This document shows positions 47,784 through 61,573 of a stretch of 64,000 nucleotides of DNA, one piece after another. Every line of letters starts with the position of its first letter. The stretch's first letter is position 1. A program made the translations under genes and the position numbers. The DNA lies in contig NC_089495.1 of NCBI RefSeq assembly GCF_036850765.1, forward strand, positions 206,634,347 to 206,698,346. Reading direction: 5' to 3'. The notes under the pieces were generated by a model. That model ran no database searches, was not told where the DNA came from, and saw only the letters and a list, made by a program, of their open reading frames with translations. Origin of the DNA: Saccopteryx bilineata (taxonomy: Eukaryota > Chordata > Mammalia > Chiroptera > Emballonuridae).

Positions 47784-48136
47784 CCTGGCCGGTTGGCTCA
47801 GTGGTAGAGCGTTGGCCTGGCGTGCGGAAGTCCCGGATTCGATTCCCGGCCAGGGCACACAGGAGAAGCTTTTCCACCCCTCCCCCTCTCCTTCCTCTCT
47901 GTCTCTCTCTGCCCCTCCCGCAGCCGAGGGTCCATTGGAGCAAAGATGGCCCGGGCGCTGGGGATGGCTCCTTGGCCTCTGCCCCAGGCGCTAGAGTGGC
48001 TCTGGTCGCGGAAGAGCGACGCCCCCTGGTGGGCGTGGTGGGTGGATCCCGGTCGGGAGCATGCGGGAGTCTGTCTGACTGTCTCTCCCCGTTTCCAGCT
48101 TCAGAGAAATACCAAAAAAAAAAAAAAAAAAAAAAG
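47784..48136 (+). repeat. Rhinolophoid-type long tRNA SINE
   Basis: It starts 'gccctggccggttggctcag' and ends in a 22-bp A run. It sits in or next to the A-rich tail of the preceding VES SINE, a common landing site for L1-type endonuclease. The body lacks the 'gcccatttgcttctcc' block, so this is a short deletion variant. No clean target duplication is visible. Confidence 0.9.
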
Positions 48137-48689
48137 TGTTGTTTTTTTTTTAAAGACTATAAAAAGAAAGGCAGTGTGTAATGCTCAGGGCCCAGCACAG
48201 CACCTGGTTCCCATTAGCCGAGAGAGGCAACACTCGGAGCGTTGAGATATATGGTGCAGCCTAAATTCTCACTGGCCCACCAAAATTTGAAGTAAAATCT
48301 CCGTGCACTAGAGCCAGGAAAGACCGTGGGCTGGGTACGTCTTTCTCTGTGTCCTCGCTAGAACATAAGCCCCTCCCTGGCACGCCCTTGTTTTAATCCA
48401 TTTTGGCAATCCGTAGGGGCTTAGTCACGCCCGTTCAGCCAGTGAGCAACAGAAGGCGGTCTGCCTCCTCTTAACTGAATTTTATTGTTGTTGTTGTTGT
48501 TGTTTTTTCATATCTGCAACGATGTATTTAAAATGAATACCAAAAAGGCATACAGAAAAAAGTTTAAATCCTACAAAACTGTGGGTAGTGAATCATCCTT
48601 AGAGAATTCTTTGCTTGTCACCGGGAGTATTATTTATCCCAATGTTTCCTTTCTGTGTGCATGAGCAAACACAAATACCTAAGTACAGA
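48137..48689. other. intergenic; (GTT)n tract
   Basis: (GTT)n at 48484-48504. Nothing else recognised. Confidence 0.5.
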
Positions 48690-48910
48690 GGATGGATCAC
48701 ACGCTGGGGGGTAAGGTCACAAGCTCTGGAATCGGACATGCCTGGGTTTGAAACCAAGGCCAACTCCTTAGTGGCATGGATTTAAGAAAAGTCACATAAT
48801 CTGTCCTGTGTGTGCCTCCATTTCTACGGAAAATGGAGATGATAATAAAACCCACCCCACAGGCTTATTGGGATAGTAAGTTTAGTCTAGATAGAGCACT
48901 TAGGGCAGCT
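48690..48910 (+). repeat. MIR copy
   Basis: Sense MIR: 'acaagctctggaatcggacatgcctgggtttgaaacc', 'tggagatgataataaaaccc', 'agagcacttagggc'. Confidence 0.88.
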
Positions 48911-49099
48911 GCGAATATAGAGACACAACCCAAGTGAGGTTAGCAATTACGTCTCCATCGTTAAACAAAATATGAGGTCACACTACAGATCCTAGTTTCC
49001 ATGTGTGTGCACATGTGTGTGTGCGTGCGTGTGTGTGTGTAAGGCTATACAGTGACTATTTGTTCTGCGGTCCTCCATACAGAACTAATTCCTTCTTTC

Positions 49100-49640
49100 C
49101 TGTAATTCATTCAGATGTGTGGCGGCATGTAACTAATCCCTTGCCTCTGGAATTTGAGTGTTCCTCATATGTGACTATTACAAATGACCACCCAAACCCC
49201 TGTGGCACATCTGTTGCCCCAAACTTGGGTAAGGATTCTATAGCAACGATTTTCAGCCTTTTTATTTTTTTTCTCTCTCATGGCACACATCAACTAATTA
49301 CTAAAAGAAACAAGGGGCACTGACCTCTTCTCCCTTAGTAATTAGTCAATGTGTATCGTGCGATGAAAAAGCTTGCATTGAGTCAGGGGCACTGGCCTCT
49401 TCTCCCTCCGCAATTAGTTTTATTTGTGCCACGACAAAAAAAAAAAATTGGTTGAAAATCGCCGTTCTATAGGATAAATCCTAGAAATGGAGTTGCTGGG
49501 CCAAAGTGTGTTCATTTCAAAATATATGAGTAAACAATGAATGATCGAATTGCCTTTCCTAAAAGGCTGTTCAGTCGCTTCCCACTTTGATCAACGAGTG
49601 TGGGTGGCTGCCTCAGGGCTGTGGACGTTTCAACCGGATT
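49100..49640 (-). mobile_element. old L1 (L1M-type) fragment split by a hAT element
   Basis: Antisense L1 3' sequence after the insert: 'ggataaatcctagaaatggagttgctgggccaaag' and 'cttcccactttgatcaacgagtgtggg'. The left part (49100-49243) is consistent with the same copy. Confidence 0.65.
49244..49464. mobile_element. hAT-type MITE
   Basis: A 221-bp element with ends 'caacgattttcagcc' and 'ggttgaaaatcgccg' (imperfect inverted repeats) and a perfect 8-bp target duplication 'ttctatag' (49236-49243 and 49465-49472). The interior has 'ctcatggcacacatcaactaattactaa', a theme I associate with hAT MITEs in bats. A block 'ggggcactg(a/g)cctcttctccct' occurs twice inside (about 49314 and 49387). Non-coding. 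Confidence 0.85.
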
Positions 49641-50734
49641 CCCCAGTACATTTATTCTGAATGTCTCAGTGGTTACGAAATTAAAGACTTTTTTGCCCTG
49701 CGTCTTTTTTTTTATTGTCGCCCTTTATCTTTCTGGAAATCATAAACAACTGCTAAGAAGTTAGCAAACAATTTTCTGCTGCAAAGCGAGCCTGCCAAGT
49801 CATTTTCATGTTTCCAGATGAGAAAGGGAGAGATGTCGGGGGTTTCTAAGCCTTTTCAGTGGCTGGTAGGAAGATCCTGTGAAATTGGAAACAAGGGGGC
49901 TGTCTTTGCTTCCGTCTTTGCATTCTGTGACTCGGACCTCTCGTTTGACAGACAAAGGGCCCTCTCAGTTGAGACTTTTTGGGTGCAATGTCGCTAGTAC
50001 AGGGTCCCCAGGGTGTGATTTGGGCACTGACTGCTTGCAACCCTCCACGTGCTTTTAGGCAATCAAGGACAACAGGTGAACGTCATGGCCAGAAGCTGAA
50101 CAGCGCCACCCAGCGGACAGGCGGCTTCAGTGGCGGTTAAAGTCCACGCCCACTTTTTAATTTTAATTTTAATTTTAAATCTAGGAATAAATATACATGA
50201 TGTTTGAGATTAGCTACTACTTACTTCCAATCAAATATTACAAGGCTTATAACAAAACCCTTTGTCTCACCCCCTAAGTCCCATCCCATGAAGCAATACC
50301 TAATTCTGTGGTTACCTCTTCAATCCTGACGTTGTCCTCTTAAGATATTCTAATTTTAGACCTTTTCTATTAACTTATAGCTATAGAAGAATTTAGTTTT
50401 TGTCTATTGGATTCTCTACACACACCCACATACACACACACACACCCTCTCAAATTTTCCCCAAATAATTATAATTTCTAGTTAGAGCGATGTGTTGTTT
50501 TTACATTGTAATGACAATGGAATATTATTTCCAGCTGAGCGTTGTAGTTTATGATGTTGCAATGTTTTTCTTATAAATTATTGTTGTTTTCTCGCCTTTA
50601 AGAATCACCTCGCATCTTATTCGCTTAGTTTTTTTGCGGAACAGCTCCACTGTCTCCCTAAATTCCCTGCCGGGACTCCAGTCCTCTGCGACCACCTCGG
50701 CTCTGCGCTCACCCTAGGGGCAGTGGAGTGTAAT
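49641..50734. other. intergenic, AT-rich, nothing recognised
   Basis: A (TTTTAA)n-like patch lies at 50155-50178 and a short (CA)n at 50420-50445. No gene or named repeat. Confidence 0.5.
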
Positions 50735-50912
50735 GTGATATTGTCAAAGTGCGGTCCCCGGCCGGGCCAGCAACATCAACATCAGCATCATCTGGGACCT
50801 TGTTAGAAAGGCGAGTTATCAAGCTCCACCCCAGACTTACTGATTAGCCACTGTGGGGGGCGGGGCCAAGCAATCTGGGCTTTAGCCCTCCGGTCATGCA
50901 CACTTGAGAACA
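50735..50912 (-). mobile_element. MER5A-like hAT-Charlie MITE
   Basis: 'caaagtgcggtccccggccgggccagcaacatcaacatcagcatcatctgggaccttgtt', then 'ccaccccagacttactgatt' and 'ggggccaagcaatctgggc' is the reverse of MER5A. Confidence 0.88.
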
Positions 50913-51070
50913 GCACTGTAATGGTGAAGAACTTAGCTACAGAAACCTAAGGCTACCGGGGTTCAAATCCCAGCCATTCCACTCGCTTGTGATGTCACCG
51001 TTTCTGAGGCTCAATCTTGCCATTCGTAAAACGGGGACAAACCGTCTCTCCCGTTTAGTTGTTGTCAGCT
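50913..51070 (+). repeat. MIR copy
   Basis: 'taatggtgaagaacttagc', 'taccggggttcaaatcccagccattcc', 'gaggctcaatcttgccattcgtaaaacgggga': sense MIR with decay. Confidence 0.75.
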
Positions 51071-51479
51071 GCGCGCGTGGTGCTGGGCAGCGCGACGAGC
51101 TCGCTTCTTCTTAAAGACGGCCCCCAAGCTTCTGTCCACGGCCCTCTGAAGTCCCCCTCCTAGACCCCTGTCTGCTTCCCCTCCCTTAACCCCTTCCCCC
51201 TCCAGCTCCCCGCCCACCACAAAGGCCCTTTCCCATGACTCTCTGCCCGAGTCCCAGGCCACCTCCAGCCCCCAGCTCTGCCCTCTCATTTCCCGCTGCT
51301 CTTTTCCTCTGCCTGTTAGGGCAGTTTCGGCTCCCTCTCCCAGTTCCCATCCTTCCACAGTCCTCCCTGCCACCCAACCTTTCCCTCCCAGGCCGGAGTC
51401 CCTGCTTTTTCTTCTGGGACCCCCCCCAGGCTGTTTTCACCCCCTGAAGTATGGGGGTGGGAAGAGAGCGTCACCACTC
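51071..51479. other. intergenic, pyrimidine-rich, no gene
   Basis: A C/T-rich stretch (51165-51440) with chance open frames and no domain. Confidence 0.5.
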
Positions 51480-51970
51480 TGACTTCTAATTACCTTTCCA
51501 CTTTAAAGGAACGAAAGAAACATGACAGCTAAATGTAACAAGTGATCCTGAATTGGATCCTAGGGAACACCCTAAAGGACATTATTGGGACAATTAAAAA
51601 AAATGTAAATATAGAAGATGTATTAAATAAAAGAATCATATCCTGATAAATCCCCAATATTGATCATTGTTCTGAGATCATGCCCGAGAATATCCTTGCT
51701 CCCAGGAAATACACACAGAGTATATGGTGATAAAGGGACGTGAAGTCTGAACCTTATTCTAAAATGATTTAGGAATAAACAAAATTCATGGTTTACACAC
51801 ACACACACACACACACAGTACACAAGAGAAAAAATGGTAATGAAAATGCATCAAAATATAACAATTTGCTATTCTGGTTTAAAAATATATGAGAAGTCTT
51901 TACTATTCTTGCAATGTATACATACCCTTGAAATTTTACATATAAAAATACAGCCTTTAACTTTATCAGA
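51480..51970 (+). mobile_element. old L1 (L1ME-type) 3' UTR
   Basis: 'catgacagctaaatgtaacaagtgatcctgaattggatcct', 'aaaggacattattgggacaatt', 'ccttgctcccaggaaatacacacagagtat', (CA)n at 51796-51818 and 'actattcttgcaatgtat' follow the L1ME 3' UTR order. Confidence 0.75.
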
Positions 51971-52112
51971 AGTGGCCTGTCCCCAACCCCCGGGCATGCT
52001 TTAGCTCATTCCTTTTCTCCATCATACCTGTCACAAGTTATCCTGTGTTTAATTCTTATTTATTGATTTGCCAGCTATCTATATATTATAAATATATTTA
52101 TTTATAATATAT

Positions 52113-52113
52113 A

Positions 52114-52153
<40 letters not shown>

Positions 52154-52278
52154 AGTTTGCTGTTCGACTTATTCATGCGTTCATTGGTTGATTCTTGTAT
52201 GTGTCCTGAACCTGGACAGAACCGGCAACCACGGCATATCTGGAGGATGCTCTAACCAACTGAGCACGTGGCCAGGGC
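52113..52278 (-). repeat. VES-type bat SINE
   Basis: (GA)n tail, 'gatcagtttgctgttcgac', 'ttcattggttgattcttgtatgtg', 'gaaccggcaaccacggcatatctgg' and head 'aactgagcacgtggccagggct', in the minus orientation. A TA-rich patch precedes it (52075-52110). Confidence 0.9.
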
Positions 52279-52289
52279 TATCCAATGTT

Positions 52290-52480
52290 TTTAATGATAC
52301 CTAACATTTATTGTGTGCAAGGCCCGTCCTTGTCTGAGGTGCTTTAATTGTATAACCTCAGTGAATCCTGCAACTACTGTTCTTCTCATTTTACTAATGA
52401 GGAATGCAGACACCAGAAAGCTGATGAACTTGCCCAAGGTGACCTACATGATCTGTCGTCTCCCGTCGCACAGAATCTCA
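52290..52480 (-). repeat. MIR copy
   Basis: Antisense MIR: 'ttattgtgtgcaaggcccgtccttgtctgaggtgctttaa', 'cattttactaatgaggaatgcagac', 'gaacttgcccaaggtgacctac'. A further MIR-like scrap lies at 52655-52760. Confidence 0.85.
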
Positions 52481-52799
52481 ACTAAGGCAGAAACTGTTGT
52501 TCGCTGCTCTTTCCCCAACGACTTAAATGGTGCCCAGCACATTATAGGGATTTAATTAGTGATCTGTAGATTCAGCTAACAAATATTGGGCATAGGGGTA
52601 TACAGTAGCAGTAAACAAAAAACTCAAAAATCCATGCAACCCTGGGAGGTAAGGCTCAGTCTATCTATTTTGCAGGAGAGGAAAATGAGGCTCGGATCTG
52701 CGAAAGGATTTACTCAAGATCAAGGGGGGGGGGTGGGCTAACTGGAGGCAGGCTGTCGATTCCAACCTAATCCCGGCGGTTCCCAGGCAGGAGCTATAA

Positions 52800-54703
<1,904 letters not shown>

Positions 54704-57583
54704 TGAGCGTCTGGGATACTGGGATGAGTCGTGTGCCCCCACCCCCACCCCCCCTGCACAGTCATTAGCTACTATTTTCATGACAAGCGCTCGCTTAAGT
54801 TCTGACTATTGTCTTGAAGTGCTCAGGACCACGGGTGAGCCATTATTATGAAACGTGTAGTTTTTGTAAGATGGGTCGAGGTGTGGAGGAGGGTTGGGTT
54901 CAGAGTTGGTGGAAGAACTGCAGAAGCCCCCCACACCCCCTCCACCGCGCTCTGGAAGGCCTCTTCCCTTTCCCTCCCAAAGCAAACAGAAAAGAAAACT
55001 TCGCTGAACCTGGGGGGACCCCTCCCTGCCTGGTTCCAGACACCCGCACAGTCCCCTCCCCCAGCTTCCCCCCCCCCCCCCAGACTCTTCCTAGTCTGTC
55101 TGCCTTTTCCTTTGAGACCACCAGCCCCTCGTCCTGGGAGGGACACACAAACTGTTTTCTGGCTAAGTCCTCCAGGGTCTTTAGAATGATAGCCTCACAG
55201 ATGGGCCCAGCACTGTTACATAATAATATCTAACTTTTTTTTTTTTTTGTCCACTTTACATTCTTCATGTACTTCTTAACTCTTTGAGGCTCGCATTTTC
55301 TATAAGTGCTTTTACTTATAGGAAAGACAGGACTCAGGAAGGCAGGGGGGCTTGGCTGTCCTTAGGAAGACGAGTCCTCTACTTTGCCAAGTTTTCCCTA
55401 CAGTTGGGCAGTGTGTCCATCCTAAGTCCTCAATGCTCATAGATCTTGTTTATGCCAGAGGAAGCCATGGATTTGTTCAGAGAGGAGAGGGCCAGAAGGG
55501 TCTGAGGGGACTTCCTCAGGGGGAGAGGTTACCAGTGTGGGTCCCAACTATGTCCTAGATGTCTTCCAGAAGGGACTCTGGGCCATAATTCTGAAAGTCC
55601 GTCCCCTCTTTCTGTAAGTGGGGAAATGAAGAAATTCAGGATCAGACACGAGCAAACATAGTTGGTGAAGGTTAATCGGCGTGTAAAGGAAGTCACATTA
55701 TGCTCCTGTTTCTTCACTTTTTGTTAGAGGTCAGGGGTTGTGCACCCAGATCTGTCTTGATTCAAACCTAGAGACCCTTTCCAGTGGGCATGGTGCCCTG
55801 CCTACACCAGGGCAAACTAGAGCTGGCCTTTAAGGACGGGGGTAGGATTTGGGGTGGGGTTGGATAAGGCATTTCGTGTAGAGCTTCTGCCTGACTTTGA
55901 GATCCTATAGATTGATCCCAAACTTGTTTGCCCATGGAGCACATCCTATTTCCTGTGGGGTCAGAAACACCAAGTGGACAGGAATGCTGGTATTTTCTTC
56001 CTTCCTCTGTGAACTAAAACAGGCCTGGAGAAATGAAATATTTTGCTTGAGATGACATACTTAATATGTCCCGTTCAGTAGTTTGGGTCTTACATATATT
56101 TGAGCCTCTATTATGGGTCATGTCATGTTCTGGGCTCTGAGATAAAACGCTCAAGAGTAGCCTCCGCTTGTGACACTAGTAACTGACATGTCAGGCGCTA
56201 ATGTGGGGAGCAGCAGCAAGCATTTGGGGTGTTGTTGCTGTCTTTGGTGTTAATATTAAAGTGAAGGACAATTGTTTGCTTTTAAAGTGGAGAACAAAGA
56301 CCCAAATAACTCCCTTCTCCTGGCTCTAAGCCTCTCAAGTTTAGTAGTTGTAATCTGCCGCTTTGACAGCATACTGACATCACGCAGAAATGTCAGAGCT
56401 GGAAGGAGTCTTGGAGATAATGTGGTTCGGCTCTGTCCTTCAGTGGACAGTCCACGGCAGCCACCTCTTCCAGAACGGCTGTGAGGCGCAGTCCAGTGTG
56501 GGGCCACAGAGCGGGGTGTGCCTCAGCCCACCTGCATCGGACAGGCCCTTCCCTACATCCCCAGACTGTCTTCTCCTTCGCTGTGGTTAATCAGTGGTCT
56601 AGATTTGCCCAAAGGAACTCACTTGAAAAGTTTGAGGACTTAAATACTAATCAAGTTCACAGGAGAAAAAAGCAAGTTGGCTTACTAAAAGGTCTCTGTA
56701 CCAAGTCAACAGGGATGAGAATCAGAAGTTAGTCAGAAGTTGGCAAGGAAAGTGGGCTTGAAAGAAGGGGGCGGAGGACCAACCAGGTGATCCTTGGAGC
56801 ACGGAGGAAGGTGGGTTTCACAGCTGGGCCAAATAGAGAGTAGTGCTTCCCCCATCGGTATGAACCCTCTGGTGAATACTCAGAAGGCATTTCTAGAGTC
56901 TTAATGAGTTATTTGACAGATTAGTAATCCCATAGCCAAGAGGAAAGGGAAGCCTCTTAATGCAGTTCTTGGTATTCTCCAACTTTGTTTTATAGGCTTC
57001 TGTCTCTGTCCTTTCTTTCTCTCTCAACATGCACCAGACAAACCCTACCCAGAGCGTTAGGTGACAGCAGGAGCTTCAGAATCAGTAGCAGGCTTAGATG
57101 TCTGAGCTGGCCTTGTGTTTCACAGGGGAGGAACCAAAGCCCATAAAAGGCACAGGACGTGCCCCAAAGGACTGGCCCCAGTGCTCGCCCAGTGCCGGCA
57201 TTCAGACCGGCCTCCCAGGAGTTTTAAAGCCACATTAGCAGCCTGTAAATAATTTGGTTGATGAGTTGGTGTCGTTATTTATCTTTTAAATACTTTTCAC
57301 AAAAAGTAAAGACTTCCACAGTTCGTTTTCATCTCCTTGTGTTCATTGCTAAAGGACCCTGTTCTAAAAGTGCCTTAAGCTACGTTCAGGATTACCGCCA
57401 CTCAGGAGAGCAGGCTAGCCCGAGCTCGCTGTCAGACGCAGGGGTTCTGCTGCTCTGAAGCACACTGATTTTAGGGGCAAAAAAAATGCAGGACCACTCT
57501 CAAGGCTCCTGAAACCAAATTAGAAAGCTGGAACCTAGCTTATCTGAACTTGATAAACACTGGCTCTGCTTTACTGATTTTTT

Positions 57584-57950
57584 TTTAAGTATCTTTATTA
57601 TGTTTGTGTTTTTTGTTTTGTTTTTTACAGAGACGAGAGTGAGTCAAAGAGAGGGATAGACAGGGACAGACAGACAGGAATAGAGAGAGATGAGAAGCAT
57701 CAATCATTAGTTTTTCATTGCGTGTTGCAACACCTTAGTTGTTCATTGATTGCTTTCTCATATGTGCCTTGACCGCGGGCCTTCAGCAGACCAGTAACCC
57801 CTTGATCAAGCCAGTGACCTTAGGCTCAAGCTGGTGAGCTTTGCTCAAACCAGATGAGCCCGCGCTCAAGCTGGCGACCTTGGGGGTCTCGAACCTGGGT
57901 CCTCTGCATCCCAGTCTGACGCTCTATCCACTGTGCCACCACCTGGTCAG
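57584..57950 (-). repeat. long tRNA SINE in STK35 intron 2
   Basis: Minus orientation: T-rich tail at left, 'gagaagcatcaatcattag', 'gttcattgattgctttctc', B box complement 'ggtctcgaacc' and head 'ccaccacctggtcagg' at right. A 16-bp target duplication 'gctttactgatttttt' lies at 57568-57583 and 57951-57966. Confidence 0.95.
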
Positions 57951-58201
57951 GCTTTACTGATTTTTTGATGTTTGCTGTTCTCAAGGTGCCATTAGGAGGC
58001 TGACCTGGGTGGGAATCTTGGCCCTTGGGGGTTGCATCTGCACCAGTGCCTGTAATGACCGTGACCCAGGCATGTATTCCAAGAGGCTCTGCGAAGTTTC
58101 CTCATTTGGGCAGCAGACCTGCCCAGGTGACCACAGAGCAAGGTCATGCAGTGATGGGTAGCCTGGGAAACAGCGGAGGCGGCCGTGTGCATGCCCGCAG
58201 G

Positions 58202-58494
58202 GCAGCAGGGAAGGGAGGCCTCGCTCAGCTGCAGGAGTCGCCGGGGAGGAGGACTGCGGCTGCAGGGGCAGCAGGGAAGGGAGGCCTCGCTCAGCTGCAG
58301 GAGTAGCTCAGTTGCGGGAGTAGCTCAGCTGCAGGAGTCGCCGGGGAGGAGGACTGCGGCTGCAGGGGCAGCAGGGAAGGGAGGCCTCGCTCAGCTGCAG
58401 GAGTAGCTCAGCTGCAGGAGTAGCTCAGCTGCAGGAGTAGCTCAGCTGCAGGAGTAGCTCAGCTGCAGGAGTCGCCGGGGAGGAGGACCGCGGC
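58202..58494 (+). repeat. higher-order minisatellite in STK35 intron 2
   Basis: Three long units start at 58202, 58268 and 58368 with 'gcagcagggaagggaggcct'. Each long unit is a 66-bp frame into which a 17-bp unit 'tagctcagctgcaggag' is inserted 0, 2 and 4 times in successive copies (lengths 66, 100 and, truncated, about 134). The third copy ends in 'cgcggcctc'. Confidence 0.97.
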
Positions 58495-58839
58495 CTCAGC
58501 AGGGGATTGGTGGTGGGCCGGCAAACTGCCCCCAGCCTGTGGAGTGCGCAGGGGCGCCTCAGGCTCAGCACCAGGCCAGCCCTGCCCAGGCCCTAGAAAG
58601 CAGCTCCGAGTTCTCTACTGCTGCCAGGGGCCTCAGTTATACAGAGATGAGCTACCTGGGGAGAGGCAGGGAACTGAATGGTGATCTTTGGCTGTTCTGA
58701 CAGTTACGTAGATAAAAGGTGACGGTAGCGGCCTTGGGAATACAGGACACAGTATAGAACACCGGTGTTGACCTGAAGTCAGGCCTGGGCTTGCTCCCAG
58801 TTTCACCCCACAGACAAGAGCTCAAACGTGCTGATTGTG

Positions 58840-59010
58840 GTGTGCCAGGTCTATTCTGAAGGTTTTACACCTCTTAAGTGGCTCGTTCAGTCCTCAAAAC
58901 CGTTGGAAGTCCATATTATAATTATCCCTGCTTTACAGATGAGGCAGGGGAGGCCCTGAGGTTAGTGGAATTGCCCAGGTAAAACAGCTGACCAGCCCAG
59001 GCGTTCTGGA
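58840..59010 (-). repeat. MIR copy
   Basis: Antisense MIR: 'gtgccaggtctattctgaaggttttacacc', 'attatccctgctttacagatgaggcagggg', 'ggaattgcccaggtaaaacagctgac'. Confidence 0.88.
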
Positions 59011-61384
59011 CCGGTCCGCATTCCTCGCTGGCCGTGCTGCACTTGGGACTGGTGGTTCGCGTTCTGGGTGGTTCTGTTTTCCCGGGTTGTTAAATAAGCA
59101 TGATTATGTTTTACACAACAACTAACGGCTACCATTTATTTTTAATTATACATTAATCAGCGTCAGTGACTCTGCTGGTTTCTCTTGGTGCCTTGTGGCA
59201 GTGTGGCTGCCAGCACCCTTTACCTCCTTTCTGGTCTACGCTCAAGTGTCTGGGGACAACCACACAGACTTCTCTCCTGCTTCCAGACAGCTGCCTTCCT
59301 CCCGCGCACGGGGGACTTAGCTCCCAGCCCCAGGAGATGGAAACAGCCCTTACTTAATTGGAGCTGCGTTGAGTAGGGCTTTTAATACTGTGTCAACTCT
59401 CAGAGAGCTCAGCTTCCGCATAGAACTTCAGGCTGTTTTCAACCTCGGCTCCGGTTTGGCCTTAGGTTGGCGACTCTCGAGTTCTGGGTGTCTTTAATTT
59501 CCGTGTTCTGCATTCCCTGGTCTGGAACTTGGCCTCTTAGGCCTCTCCAGCTCAGAGTTCTCACCTTGATTCTTTCCACCAGTTACTGAGTGCTGGGTGT
59601 GCAGTGCCCTGCGGAGCCCAGAGACTGGCCACCCCGTCCATGTCCATGGGAGGAGCCGGGCATGGCCCCCAGCTGCGACTCCGCTGCAGCCTGTGAGAGG
59701 CGTGCTGGGGGCCAGCAGCAGAGCCTGGACTTCCTGTAGGGGAGGGAAGGGTGGGCTGTGAGGTCAGTCAGAGGCTGCCTGGCGAGGAGGAAGACCGTTG
59801 CTGACGGAGGGAGAAGTGTCCCCTGCCGCCGTGGGTGACGGCCGCTCTGCTCGGCTGGTGGAAGCTGCATTTTTGACACGATCTCTGCAATGTCCAAGGA
59901 TTGACAGCTAGCCTCTCATCACATTTTCAGATGTGTGCTCTCCTGCAATCCTCTCCGTGTTAAGCCGGCGCTTTGTGACCTGGTCTCACAGCTGAGAAAA
60001 GGAAGACCCGTCGGGGTCGAGCACCTGCTGGTGCCACTGCCGTGAAGCGTCAGACTCTCACGTCCATCCGGACGGGCTTCCCGGTGTCCTCGTTCTGGAC
60101 AGGCCGTCTCAGGACCACACCGGACAGCTGCCAGTGGTGTCCAGACTAGTGCCCTGGTTAGCACTCGGCCGTGGCTGCGGTGGTGCCCGGCTCTGTGCGG
60201 GAGGCTCTGCGTGTGGCCCCCGAGCCTCGTGGCGGTGGCCGAGGCGGCTGTCTGCTCCCCGTGTGTGGAAAGGGAAGCAGCTCGTGGGCTCTGAAGCCGT
60301 CTGCCAGGGTCACGGAGCCCTGGGGGTGGGAGAGGGCCACCGCGTTGACCCCCGGCCTGCTGTCGCCTTGTCCTTCTGCTAGGCCTGCGGGGGCAGAGCT
60401 GCCCCTTGGCATCGGCAGGACACTGTTTATCGCCCTGGCAGCCGCCCGAGGGGTCTGTTTTCTGGGGCCCGATGACATTGGACTAATCTTGGGAAGTACT
60501 TTGAACACACCGGCCAGTGTTGCCTCTGGCCCCAGACTTACAGGGACAGCCCAAGGTCAGTGCGCTGGGACCGAGGCTGGTCTGGGCTCCCTCCGTGGGA
60601 GGTGTCCTGAGTGGGTCCCGTCTGCAGCAGCTTCTCAGCCGACCTTCAGCTGGGCCGCTTCTTCCAGACACACGTGTCCAGCCCGTAACTAGTCAGCCCA
60701 GGTGGCTCTCGCCCACGTCAGCTGCATCTTCCCAGTTCCCTTTCCAGCCCTTTTTCTTCAACGTGATAACTTTCATGTTTGTTTGTTTTTCACATTAAAC
60801 TTGCTTATGACATGGTTTTTTATTCAAGTAAATTTTGGTGAAGTATCCCAGGGCCTTTTAGAGCATCCAGCCAAATAGTAATCCCAGAGTTAACTGGTGG
60901 CTGCTCTTGGACAGTGGTTTCCAGCTCTTCGTTTTATTGATTTCTTTATTTTTAAGTTTGTTTACACTCTTCACTTTCCCTGTGCCGTGTGGAGCGCTGG
61001 TTCTGGCTGGTTTGGGTGCACACTGTGCCTTTTTTTTTGTTGCTATTGGTGATAGCTGCAGTTTTTGTTGTTTTTTGGCTTTTTGGTACTCTTGGAATAA
61101 ATTGCTTGAGTGGGTTTTTGTCACATGGATTGAGCGTCTCTCAGATTGGTGATAACTGCTCACCAGCGTCTCAGCATGCTGGAGTCGATGATAGCCCTCC
61201 ACTGGAAAGGGGCCCAGTGTCTGTGGGTTGGCGGTCAGTGCCAGGGGCAGGAGGGGGCTGGGTGGACACTGACTCCCTTGGGTGCAGGTCAGAGTGGGAG
61301 TGAAATGTGTAGTGTCAGATTCTGCTGCTGGCGTTACGAGGCCATCGTGGGGTGTCGGTCGGGGATCCCGGCTGCAGAGACTCC

Positions 61385-61480
61385 AGGGCCTGCCCCAGAC
61401 TGGCTGCGGGGCCCCAGGCAAGCTCGTCAGTCTTCCGAGGCTCAGTTTCCTCACCTGCGAAAGGGGTATTATTGTCATCT
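61385..61480 (+). repeat. MIR fragment
   Basis: Sense MIR core: 'ccccaggcaagctcgtcagtcttccgaggctcagtttcctcacctgcgaaaggggtattattgt'. Confidence 0.85.
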
Positions 61481-61573
61481 AAGAGGAGAGGAGTCTGGAG
61501 TAAGTAGACAGGATTGACTGGGGGACTCTGCATTCTCCTGTCCATCACTCCTAACGTGTGGTAAGCTCTAAGT

